Assembly: GCF_900129825.1 (NCBI RefSeq)
Contig: NZ_FQWZ01000004.1
Location: 379,354 to 443,353 of the forward strand
DNA length: 64,000 bases
Direction of reading: 5' to 3'
DNA from: Hydrocarboniphaga daqingensis
GTDB taxonomy: Bacteria > Pseudomonadota > Gammaproteobacteria > Nevskiales > Nevskiaceae
Both the position numbers and the translations under genes were made by a program. A model generated the notes under the pieces. It did not search any database and had not been told where the DNA came from. It saw only the letters and a program-made list of their open reading frames with translations. The first letter of the stretch is position 1, and each line of letters begins with the position of its first letter. This document shows, one piece after another, positions 23,980-33,584 of the stretch.

Positions 23980-25740
23980 ATGAAGAACCCACAGGCGTCC
24001 GTCGCCATTCCGCACCGCGTTTTGCCGGTTCGGCGACTGTCTCGCGATACCATCGACGTCACCGGTGATTTGTTGCCCGCGTTCGACTTTGTAGCCGTGC
24101 TGTTGTCCGCTGGCCTCGCCAGTTGGATCTACCTGCACTGGATTACGGATGATCCGGCACTGATATCGATCTGGCATAACGGCGCTCGCGCGGCACTGGC
24201 AGCCGCGGTGCTGGCACCGCTGCTGATGTGCGATCGCCGCTATGTTGCGCTGGCTCGCAACGGTCGTCGCATCGCGGCAATGAACTGTTACGCATTCCGG
24301 TTTCTGGTTTGGGTTGCATCGGTCGCCTTGCTGACGCGGCTCAGTGCATCGATGTCGACGCTGCCGACCGGCTGGTTGTACCTGTGGCTGCTGTTGAGCC
24401 TGTTGTCGACCGGGCTGCTACGGCTGCTGATGATGTGGCAGCTGTGGCGTTTGGAGCGGTCCGGTGTGCTGATCGAGACAGTGGCCATCGTGGGTGCGGG
24501 GCCGGTGGCCGATCGGTTGGTCCGACACCTGCAGACCAGCACCGGTAACCCCATCTGCGTGGTCGGCATCTATGACGACCGCAGAGCGCGGCATCAGCAG
24601 TTCGAGCGTGGCGTCGATGGAACGGTCGCGGAGCTGATCGATTTGGGTACGCGGCATCGCCTCGACTGGATCCTGATCACGTTGCCCGATGCAGCGGAGG
24701 CGCGTGTGCAGCAGCTGGTCTACCGGCTCAAGGCACTGTCGACGCCGGTCGGCTGGTGTCCCGCTGTGTTTGGTGCGATCGGTGCCGACCGGCTCGACCC
24801 TTCGTCGGCAACCTTGCTCCGTCTGAGCGCGGCACCGGAAACCGCGCGCAGTCTGCGCCAGCACGCCGCCGCCGCCGCTGATGCCGTACTGCCGATCTGG
24901 ATTCCGCGGCTGCTCGCCGCCACCTTCCGCGCTGGACGCGATGCGCGTGGCGGTCGCGCTGGGCGTGCGTCGCCACTGCCGCCGCCGGACTGCGTGCTCG
25001 ACGATCACGATCTGGCGTCATTCACGGCCGTGGCGCGCGACTACGGACAGCGGCGCTATGGCTATGTAGTAACGCCCAATGCCGACCATTTGATCCGCTG
25101 GTATCGCCAGGCCTCGTTCCGTGCGTTGTACCGCGATGCCGCATTCGTCTTGCTCGACAGTCGCTTTGTTTCCCATCTGGTCGCGCTTACCGCGCGACGC
25201 CGGCTCCCGGTGTGCACCGGTAGCGATCTGACGGCAGCGGTGTTGAGCCTCGTTGATGCAGACGACAGCCTGGTGCTGGTCGGCGGTAGCGCGGCGCAGG
25301 CCGATGCGCTTCGGCAGCGCTACGGCTTGCGTCGGCTGGCGCATCACCAGCCGCCGATGGGCTTTATTCACGATCCGGCTGCCGTGGAAGCCTGTCTGGC
25401 ATTCGTCGAGGCTCACAGCCCGTTCCGCTATTGCCTGCTGGCCGTTGGATCGCCGCAACAGGAGCAGATCGCGCAGCGGCTCGGCCATCGTGCCGGTGTC
25501 CGCGGCCTTGCCCTGTGCATTGGCGCTTCGATCAACTTTCTGACCGGCCAGGAACGCCGAGCGCCGCGCTGGATGCAGCGCCTCGGGCTGGAGTGGTGCT
25601 ACCGGCTATGGCGTGCGCCGCGGCGCATGGCGGCACGCTATCTGGTGCGCGGGCCGCAGATATTCGCCGTGTTGTGGCGCTGCCGGCTGGTGCTGCGCCG
25701 GTCCACGTCGGTCGAGTCGACGCCAGAGCGCACTCGCTGA
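23980..25740 (+). CDS. fusion: priming-transferase-like N-terminus (TM + Rossmann) with WecG/TagA/CpsF glycosyltransferase
   Basis: 586 residues. Residues about 30-160 hold four membrane helices. About 165-270 form a Rossmann-like domain (VAIVGAGPVADRLVRHL) like the N-terminal half of WcaJ/WbaP enzymes. Instead of the sugar transferase domain, residues about 350-560 form a GT26 domain: YVVTPNADHLIRWY (TxNxDHL), LLAVGSPQQEQIAQRLG and RAPRWMQRLGLEWCYRLW. A Gly/Arg/Pro-rich linker joins them. Stand-alone WecG enzymes are about 250 residues and soluble or peripheral; here the enzyme is anchored by the borrowed membrane module. It likely adds the second sugar after the priming enzyme encoded upstream. 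Confidence 0.85.
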   Translation: MKNPQASVAIPHRVLPVRRLSRDTIDVTGDLLPAFDFVAVLLSAGLASWIYLHWITDDPALISIWHNGARAALAAAVLAPLLMCDRRYVALARNGRRIAAMNCYAFRFLVWVASVALLTRLSASMSTLPTGWLYLWLLLSLLSTGLLRLLMMWQLWRLERSGVLIETVAIVGAGPVADRLVRHLQTSTGNPICVVGIYDDRRARHQQFERGVDGTVAELIDLGTRHRLDWILITLPDAAEARVQQLVYRLKALSTPVGWCPAVFGAIGADRLDPSSATLLRLSAAPETARSLRQHAAAAADAVLPIWIPRLLAATFRAGRDARGGRAGRASPLPPPDCVLDDHDLASFTAVARDYGQRRYGYVVTPNADHLIRWYRQASFRALYRDAAFVLLDSRFVSHLVALTARRRLPVCTGSDLTAAVLSLVDADDSLVLVGGSAAQADALRQRYGLRRLAHHQPPMGFIHDPAAVEACLAFVEAHSPFRYCLLAVGSPQQEQIAQRLGHRAGVRGLALCIGASINFLTGQERRAPRWMQRLGLEWCYRLWRAPRRMAARYLVRGPQIFAVLWRCRLVLRRSTSVESTPERTR

Positions 25741-25749
25741 GCGAGGTGC

Positions 25750-27024
25750 TCAGTGGGCCCGCAGCCAGTCGCGGTACACCTGGCCGTATCCGTCGGTGGG
25801 CGCGCCGTGCCGGTCCTGGATCAATACGTTGTCGGGCTCCTGCCAGACGCCCCAGCCCCAGCCGACGACGCCGACGCCATTGGCATCCGCCCACGCGGTG
25901 ATCGTTGACACCAACGGCGCACCGACCGTGCCCGGCGCATTGCGATCCCCGGTCTCGGTAGCGACCACCGGAATGCCGGCGGCCTGGATCGCGCGCAAAT
26001 GGCGGTAGATCGCCGGCGCGCCGTTGGGCTGTGCGTAGTCGGCGCTGCCCCAGTCGGCCCCATGGCGCGGATAGGCGTGCCAGACGGCAGCGATCTGCTG
26101 CAGCGGATCCAGCGGCCGTTGCGCCAACCAGCCGCTCAGGTCCTGCGCGTACTGCAGGCCCCCGATCAGCACGACATTGCGTGCTCCGGTGGCGCGCACG
26201 GTGTCGAGCATCGACTGATAGCTGGCGATATCCCAGCCGCGCTCGACGGTCTGCCAATTGCCGCTGCCGCTGGTCGCCGGAAAGGCCGTGAAACGGCCTC
26301 CGCGACCGTGCATCAGGTAGGCCCAAGGGTCGCCGCCGTCATAGCCGAAGTTCAGGAACGGCTCGTTGAACAGCTCGAACATCACGGCCGGCTGGTGCTT
26401 GAAGTGCGTTGCCACCGAGTGCCAGAACGCCAGCGAATGATCCCGGTTGGCCATCTGCGTCTGCAGCATCGGGCAGGTGTCGCCCGGCGCTGACCAGTGC
26501 AGGTCCACGATCACATAGAGCCCCTGCGCCAGTGCCTGCTCGACCTGTTCGGTGACGGCCGCCTGGTAGTTGTCGCCCGGGTCCGGGTCGTGGCGCACGC
26601 CGCTGGTGTCGATGCAGGACCGGCCCAGCCACGAGGCCTCGTTCAGCGGTAGCCGCACGGTATTGACCTTCCAGCTCTTCAGCGCGGCCCAGTTGGGCCC
26701 CCGTGCCTGGCCGGCCTGCGCGCCCGATGGATCGGCCGGGTTCCAGCCCTGGATCGCGACGAACTCAAAGCCGCTGTAGTTGACGCCGCGCAACTGCAGT
26801 TCGGCGCCGCCGGCGTCGACCAGCCGGTTGCCGAGTACCCGCACCGACGCTGCAGCGCCCTGACGCGGACCCAGCGCAGTGCCGGCGACGCGCGGTGCGG
26901 CCGTCGTCGTGATCGCCTCGGCTTGGTCGCCGGCTGACAGGGGACAGCCGGTGATGGCGAGGGTGGCGCCCAACAGCATGGCCACCGGCGCCGATCGGCC
27001 GCAGCGGGATTGGGATGCGGGCAT
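25750..27024 (-). CDS. glycoside hydrolase family 5 (cellulase-like) lipoprotein
   Basis: 424 residues from ATG 27024, with CGGAG 8 nt upstream. A lipobox (ITGC) near residue 26 predicts a lipid-anchored protein. The GH5 barrel spans about 75-420: VNYSGFEFVAIQGW, VRLPLNEASWLG, IVDLHWSAPGD, FELFNEPF (acid/base Glu near 219) and VVATETGD (nucleophile Glu near 355). It is a close paralogue of the divergent gene at 27332-29416 but lacks the TIG repeats. It converges on the EPS locus end with only 9 bp between stops. Likely cleaves a beta-1,4-type glucan, possibly the locus's own EPS. Confidence 0.9.
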   Translation of the reverse strand: MPASQSRCGRSAPVAMLLGATLAITGCPLSAGDQAEAITTTAAPRVAGTALGPRQGAAASVRVLGNRLVDAGGAELQLRGVNYSGFEFVAIQGWNPADPSGAQAGQARGPNWAALKSWKVNTVRLPLNEASWLGRSCIDTSGVRHDPDPGDNYQAAVTEQVEQALAQGLYVIVDLHWSAPGDTCPMLQTQMANRDHSLAFWHSVATHFKHQPAVMFELFNEPFLNFGYDGGDPWAYLMHGRGGRFTAFPATSGSGNWQTVERGWDIASYQSMLDTVRATGARNVVLIGGLQYAQDLSGWLAQRPLDPLQQIAAVWHAYPRHGADWGSADYAQPNGAPAIYRHLRAIQAAGIPVVATETGDRNAPGTVGAPLVSTITAWADANGVGVVGWGWGVWQEPDNVLIQDRHGAPTDGYGQVYRDWLRAH

Positions 27025-27226
27025 CGGGGGAGCTCCGTACAGGCGCAGCAGTGGCGCGGGCAGGGGCCACGCCGGGTGCCCGCTTTGTAACCGGCACCCG
27101 CGGCGGGGTCTGTGGGCTCCCCCACATAGCCGGCGACACGATGCAGCAGGCGACCGTTCAACGGTACCGATGCCGCCGTTCAACGTGGGTTGGCGCACAG
27201 ACAGAGTCCAAAAACGATGGTTGCAG

Positions 27227-27295
27227 CGGCGGCCGATGTTGATGGTGGATAGGCCATCTAGATGAATTCATTGGCTATTCAATCATCGGCCGCCG
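27227..27295. repeat. 69-bp interrupted palindrome between the two GH5 genes
   Basis: CGGCGGCCGATG (27227-27238) is perfectly repeated in inverse orientation as CATCGGCCGCCG (27284-27295), with 45 bp between. The spacer is notably AT-rich and has partial inner symmetry (ATAGGCCA opposite TTGGCTAT). It lies in the 307-bp intergenic region (27025-27331) between divergent genes, 37 bp upstream of the right-hand start codon. A shared operator or cruciform-type element are both possible. The rest of this intergenic region shows only a CCGTTCAACG direct repeat near 27155-27187 and no clear promoter. Confidence 0.55.
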
Positions 27296-27331
27296 TCGAT
27301 CTGTCCTGCCTTCGCCTCGCTTGGAGTGCCC

Positions 27332-29416
27332 ATGCAAAGCCCAGCCTCATTCGCGACCCCCGTATTCGGCGATGTCTGCCAGCCCGGTGAATCCGTTCCC
27401 GGTTCCAACGTCAACGCGAAACGGCGCTCGCCTGCGCCGCTGATGGTCGCTGCCCGCCTGCTCGCCGTGCTGCTGGCGACGACCTCGTGCGGATCGCAGG
27501 CCGCTGCCGCGCGGCAGCAAGCCATCGCCTCATTCAGCCCCGCCTCCGGCCCGGTCGGCACCGTGATCACGCTGCGCGGCAGCGGCTTCACCGGCTCGAA
27601 GCAGGCATGGGTTGGTAGCTCACATAGCGCCGCGCTCAAGGTGCTCAGCGACAGCCGTGCCACCGTTACCGTGCCCGCCGACGCCAGCAGCGGCGCGGTG
27701 GCGATCCTCAACAGCAAACACGCCGCGTTCACCGCCACTGCGTTTGCGCTGACCCAGTCCGCGGCCGCGCTGCCTCAACAAAGCATCAGCGGCTTTTCGC
27801 CAATGTCGGGCCCGGTCGGCAGCGTGGTGACGGTCACCGGCAGTGGCTTCACCGGCTCGAATGCGGCGTGGGTGGGCGCTTCGCACGACGCAAAGCTGAC
27901 CGTCGTCAGCGACACGCAGGTGCGTGTGACGATCCCGGCTGGTGCAGCCAGCGGCCAACTGGCCATTCTCAATCCGAAGCACGCGGCGTTCTCGCCGCAG
28001 ACCTTCACCGTGACGGGCGCGGCGACCGCGCTGCGCCAGCAGCAGATCGCGTCGATCTCGCCGGTCTCGGGCCCGGTGGGTACCGTGATCAGCCTGGTCG
28101 GCAGCGGCTTTGCCGGGTCCACCTCGGCTTCGGTGGGCGGCGCAGGCAATGCCTCACTGGTCGTGCTCAGTGACACGGCGGCGCGCATCACGGTGCCGAC
28201 CGGCGCGGCTTCGGGTGCCGTCGTGATCACCAGTGCCCAGTATTCGGCAACGGCCGCCACCGCGTTCACGCTGAGTTCCTCACCACCGCCACCGCCACCG
28301 CCACCGCCGCCGGTGCCGTCAGGCGAGTTGTCGCTGCGCGTGCTCGGCAACCGGCTGATCGATGCGCAGGGTGCAACGGTGCAACTGCGCGGCGTCAACT
28401 ACAGCGGCTTCGAGTTCGTCGCGGTCCAGGGCTGGAGTCCGGCCGATCCATCCGGTGCTCAGGCCGGGCAGGGCGGTGGCCCGAAGTGGTCGGCGATCCG
28501 CGCGTGGAAGGCCAATGCGGTGCGCATTCCGTTGAACGAAGCGTCCTGGCTCGGCTATCGCTGCGTCGACACCGGCGGCCTGAGCCACAACCCCGATCCG
28601 GGCGGCAACTACGTGGCCTCGGTGCAGGCTCAGGTCGATCAGGCGACGGCGGCCGGGCTGTATGTGATCGTCGATCTGCACTGGTCGGCGCCCGGCGACA
28701 GTTGCCCGATGCTGCAGACGCAGATGGCCAACGCTGATCACTCCATCGCGTTCTGGACCTCGGTGGCGACGCGCTTCAAGGCGTACCCGAACGTGGTGTT
28801 CGAGTTGTTCAACGAGCCGTTCATGGACTTTGACTTCAGTGGTGACGCGTGGAGCTACCTGATGCAGGGCAGTGGCGGGTCGTTCAGCGGCTACCCGGCG
28901 AGCGGCACCAGCGGCGTTTGGAAAGACATCAAGCAGCCGTGGGCGATCGCCAGCTATCAGGCGCTGATCGATGCGGTTCGCGCCACGGGCGCGCGCAACG
29001 TGGTGCTGGTCGGTGGCCTGAGTTACGCCCAGGACCTGAGCGGCTGGCTATCGCATCGTCCGCGCGATCCGCTCGACCAGATGGCGGCTGCCTGGCACCC
29101 CTACCGCAAGTTCGGTTCGGCCTGGGACTACCCGTATCCGAACTTCCATCCGCAGGTGTTCGACGATGCGCGCGCGATCCTGGCGGCCGGCATTCCACTG
29201 GTGATGACCGAAGTCGGGGCCCAGAACACGCCAGGTACGACCGGCGCGCCGATCATCGACACGATGACCCAGTTTGCCGACCAAAACGGCGCCAGCGTGC
29301 TCGGCTGGACCTGGAATGTCTGGGGCGACCCCGAGAACGTGCTGATCCGCGATGTCGACGGGACGCCAACCGACGGTTACGGCAAGGCAATGCGCGATTG
29401 GATGCTCGCGCACTGA
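27332..29416 (+). CDS. secreted GH5 glycosidase with three IPT/TIG repeats
   Basis: 694 residues from ATG 27332 (GGAG upstream; a GTG six bases earlier is the alternative). An export signal ends near LLATTSC, a weak lipobox. Three tandem IPT/TIG repeats of about 83 residues follow (starting near 60, 148 and 233). Each begins with an SPxSGPVGxV-type segment and GSGF. A run of ten prolines (near 317) leads to a GH5 domain (about 334-694) with VNYSGFEFVAVQGW, FELFNEPF (acid/base Glu near 494) and VMTEVGAQ (nucleophile Glu near 626). TIG modules are usually spacers or adhesion domains. Likely a cell-surface or secreted glucanase acting on EPS or plant/algal glucan. Confidence 0.9.
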   Translation: MQSPASFATPVFGDVCQPGESVPGSNVNAKRRSPAPLMVAARLLAVLLATTSCGSQAAAARQQAIASFSPASGPVGTVITLRGSGFTGSKQAWVGSSHSAALKVLSDSRATVTVPADASSGAVAILNSKHAAFTATAFALTQSAAALPQQSISGFSPMSGPVGSVVTVTGSGFTGSNAAWVGASHDAKLTVVSDTQVRVTIPAGAASGQLAILNPKHAAFSPQTFTVTGAATALRQQQIASISPVSGPVGTVISLVGSGFAGSTSASVGGAGNASLVVLSDTAARITVPTGAASGAVVITSAQYSATAATAFTLSSSPPPPPPPPPPVPSGELSLRVLGNRLIDAQGATVQLRGVNYSGFEFVAVQGWSPADPSGAQAGQGGGPKWSAIRAWKANAVRIPLNEASWLGYRCVDTGGLSHNPDPGGNYVASVQAQVDQATAAGLYVIVDLHWSAPGDSCPMLQTQMANADHSIAFWTSVATRFKAYPNVVFELFNEPFMDFDFSGDAWSYLMQGSGGSFSGYPASGTSGVWKDIKQPWAIASYQALIDAVRATGARNVVLVGGLSYAQDLSGWLSHRPRDPLDQMAAAWHPYRKFGSAWDYPYPNFHPQVFDDARAILAAGIPLVMTEVGAQNTPGTTGAPIIDTMTQFADQNGASVLGWTWNVWGDPENVLIRDVDGTPTDGYGKAMRDWMLAH

Positions 29417-29454
29417 CGCTGCCGCGGACATCGTGACGGCCGCGTACCGGGGCG

Positions 29455-30420
29455 ATGTCGCCCGGCACGCGGTCGGTACGCCAGCAGACCGAACGGCGCG
29501 AGCGTCGATGCCAAGCTGATTGCCCGAGCCGGTCGATACGCGATCCGGCCGCTGCGGTGCCCGCCATCGACGCCACGCCGAGCTTTTTCGATCGCCCTGA
29601 TGTCGGCATGGTCCGCCTCGACGGCGGCGGCCGCATCGTCGCGGTCAACCGATTCCTGGCCGAGTTGCTGCAATACTCAGGTGCTGAGTTGCGCGGGCGG
29701 CTGCTGTCCGATCTGGGCAGCGCCCCCTGGGCTAGCGAATCGGCGCTGGCGATGGTCCGTCTGGGGGTCTACGAGCACTTGCGTCGTCGTGAGCTGATGT
29801 TGATGAGCCGTGACGGGCTGTGTTTTTCGTTCGAGTTTCATGAGGTCGGCAAGGTCAGTGGTGATCGCCTGATCGAATGCCTGTTCCAACAGCTGGAGCC
29901 ATTGCCTCGACGTCTGCCCGAGTCCGAACCGCCTCCGACCGGATCGGGCGTGCAGCGGATCGTCAGCCCACCCCGGTTCCTGCAGATCGTTCAGCGAGCG
30001 CTCGACCGGACACGCGAGCATCGCCGCCCTCTGTCACTGATGCGGATTCATATCGATCGCGTCGGCGATCCGGGTTTGCCCGAGCCGGCGTGGACACCGT
30101 TGGTGTTGCGCGGCTTCGCGAAGGCCTGTGCCCAGCGGCTGCGCCAGTCCGACATCGTCTGCCGATTCGACGGCACCCGATTCGCCGTGCTGCTGATCGA
30201 TGTCGCCACCAGCGGCGCGCTGTGCGCCGCCGAGCGGCTGCGCACTGCGGTCGCGCGCGACGCCAGTCCGGCGGCGATGGGCTACGCCCGGCGCATCGGG
30301 CTGTCGATCGGTGTGGTGTCGACGCGCACCGGACGCATCAGCTGTGCGGCGCTGCTGAGCCGCGCGCAAGCCAAGTGCGACGAGGCGCGCGAGCAGGGTG
30401 GCAATCGCGTGGTGGCGTGA
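29455..30420 (+). CDS. PAS-like sensor with degenerate GGDEF domain
   Basis: 321 residues. A PAS-like domain (about 42-150) contains FFDRPDVGMVRLDGGGRIVA and VNRFLAELLQYSGAELRG. A GGDEF-fold domain follows (about 160-320) with LSLMRIHIDRV and SIGVVSTRTG. The signature loop reads CRFDGTRFAVLL where active cyclases have RxGGDEF, so both acidic catalytic positions and the glycine pair are lost and diguanylate cyclase activity is unlikely. It may act as a GTP- or c-di-GMP-sensing or protein-binding module. The start is uncertain: the first 40 residues are Arg-rich and a later start near the PAS domain is possible. It follows the GH5 gene by about 40 bp. Confidence 0.75.
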   Translation: MSPGTRSVRQQTERRERRCQADCPSRSIRDPAAAVPAIDATPSFFDRPDVGMVRLDGGGRIVAVNRFLAELLQYSGAELRGRLLSDLGSAPWASESALAMVRLGVYEHLRRRELMLMSRDGLCFSFEFHEVGKVSGDRLIECLFQQLEPLPRRLPESEPPPTGSGVQRIVSPPRFLQIVQRALDRTREHRRPLSLMRIHIDRVGDPGLPEPAWTPLVLRGFAKACAQRLRQSDIVCRFDGTRFAVLLIDVATSGALCAAERLRTAVARDASPAAMGYARRIGLSIGVVSTRTGRISCAALLSRAQAKCDEAREQGGNRVVA

Positions 30421-30452
30421 TCGGTGTTGATGACGCGACAGCGCGCGTAGCA

Positions 30453-31184
30453 TCAGCCCGCCTTGCTCAGCGCAAACGCGGTCAGGAATCCCAGCACGGT
30501 GATCAGCCCGGCGTATTCGTGCGCGTCGTCGAAGGCTTCGGGGATCATCGTGTCGACCAGCATCGCCAGGATCGCGCCGGCCGCCACGGCGGTGGTTGCG
30601 GCGACGGTCTCCGGTGCGGCCGTGCGGAACAGCGAATAGCCGGCGATCGCCGCCAGGCCCGATGACAGCGCAATGCCGCCCCAAATGCCGAAGATCGAGC
30701 GCGGCGAGTGGCCGGCCGCCTTCATGCCGGCGGCGCTGGATAGGCCTTCCGGCAGGTTCGACAGAAAAATCGCCGCGACGGTGACGCTGCTAACGATGCC
30801 GCCCTTGAGCAGCGACAGGCCGATCACGATCGATTCGGGGATGCCGTCGAGCAGCGCCCCGAGCGCGATCGCGCCGCCGCCATCGTGATCGCGGTGTCCG
30901 TAGCGCGCCAGCAGCCGGTCAGCGCCGGTGTAGAGGATTGCCCCGGCCAGAAAGCCGAAGGCCGTCGCCGCCAGGCCGCCGGTCTTGTAAGCCTCGTCCA
31001 TCAGCTCGAACGACAGCGCCGAAATCAGCACGCCGCTGCCGAAGGCCATCACGCCGGCGACGACGCGGCGCGGGATATCGGCGCCATAACCGAGCGCGGC
31101 GCCGATCAGCAGCGCGCTGCCCGACAGCAGGCCCCAGCCGCCGGCCTGCAGCCAGCGCGGCAGGTCCGGCATCGTGGCGTTCAT
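30453..31184 (-). CDS. ZIP family metal transporter
   Basis: 243 residues, about eight membrane helices. The ZIP motifs are GALLDGIPESIVIG in helix IV and FLSNLPEGLSSAAGM in helix V. The first has Asp where many ZIPs have His. A short His/Asp cluster (HRDHDGGG) lies in the loop before it. Two ATGs stand close together; ATG 31184 has AGGAGG at about 9 nt, while 31193 abuts the ribosome site. Role: probable Zn(II) or other divalent-cation uptake at the inner membrane. It converges on the GGDEF-like gene with a 32-bp gap, and no regulator is adjacent. Confidence 0.88.
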   Translation of the reverse strand: MNATMPDLPRWLQAGGWGLLSGSALLIGAALGYGADIPRRVVAGVMAFGSGVLISALSFELMDEAYKTGGLAATAFGFLAGAILYTGADRLLARYGHRDHDGGGAIALGALLDGIPESIVIGLSLLKGGIVSSVTVAAIFLSNLPEGLSSAAGMKAAGHSPRSIFGIWGGIALSSGLAAIAGYSLFRTAAPETVAATTAVAAGAILAMLVDTMIPEAFDDAHEYAGLITVLGFLTAFALSKAG

Positions 31185-31251
31185 CGAATCCATCCCTCCT
31201 TGGATCGCGGGCGGCGCCGGCCTTGCCGACACCGCCCGCTGGGTGGCCGTA

Positions 31252-31656
31252 TCAGGCCAGCAGCTGGTACAGCAGGTAGAACATCAAGCCGACCTGGGTC
31301 AGAAACAGCGTGGCACGCATCAGCACCAGCACGAACGAGGTGCCGATCAGGTGAAACACGCTTTGGCCGATGCGCGCATACAGCACGTAGGCCGCGACGG
31401 CGTCGACGACCGCGCTCTTGTTCAGCAGTGCGGCGATGATGACGATTGCCGCGAACAGCGGCAGGTTTTCCAGGCAGTTCAGATGCGCGCCCTTGGCCCG
31501 CTGCAGCACGCCGGGGTCGTCGCTGGCCTTGCCGCGTTCCCAGTGGTCGATCGGCTTGCGGCCGCCGAGTGCGACGGGCACCCGATACGTGGCGTAGGAC
31601 AATGCCAGCAGCAGCGTCCAGCCGATGTACAGCAGTACGGCGGTGAATCCGGTCAT
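31252..31656 (-). CDS. MAPEG family membrane protein
   Basis: 134 residues with four hydrophobic helices. The family motif is QRAKGAHLNCLENLPLFAAI in the middle. MAPEG proteins are eicosanoid/glutathione-linked enzymes in eukaryotes, and bacterial members of this small type are mostly uncharacterised. The Arg and Glu/Asn residues of the motif are present. It lies upstream of the ZIP gene on the same strand with a 67-bp gap, so co-transcription is possible but not required. Confidence 0.87.
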   Translation of the reverse strand: MTGFTAVLLYIGWTLLLALSYATYRVPVALGGRKPIDHWERGKASDDPGVLQRAKGAHLNCLENLPLFAAIVIIAALLNKSAVVDAVAAYVLYARIGQSVFHLIGTSFVLVLMRATLFLTQVGLMFYLLYQLLA

Positions 31657-31841
31657 GGGTCAGATCTCGTTGGTTTATGTAATGGTTTATGGAATCGATA
31701 GCGCATTCTCGACGGGCCTCCGGATCCGACCGCGTCGATGAACGTCACCAGCTTACGGCGGTCCACTACACCGCGCGCCACACTTTTGCCGCGACGCCAT
31801 TTCCGATTGCGACATGCCCGGTCCGGGCGGGAGGTTTGCCG

Positions 31842-33542
<1,701 letters not shown>

Positions 33543-33584
33543 GCGCATCGCGCTCTGGCTTGCCATCAACGGAGATCCCTGACC

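Noticed and set aside
5908-25740. Exosortase/PEP-CTERM system
   Set aside because: The EPS gene set resembles EpsE/F/G/L-type loci that often carry an exosortase, but no exosortase-like membrane protein or PEP-CTERM tail is present in the window.
25733-25745. CTCGC-TGA-GCGAG as a terminator between convergent genes
   Set aside because: Only a 5-bp stem spanning the stop codon, with no U-tract.
27500-28280. Direct DNA repeats of about 250 bp
   Set aside because: They reflect the three TIG/IPT protein repeats and are diverged at the DNA level.
28280-28320. CCACCG microsatellite
   Set aside because: It encodes the proline linker between the third TIG repeat and the GH5 domain, so it is explained by the protein.
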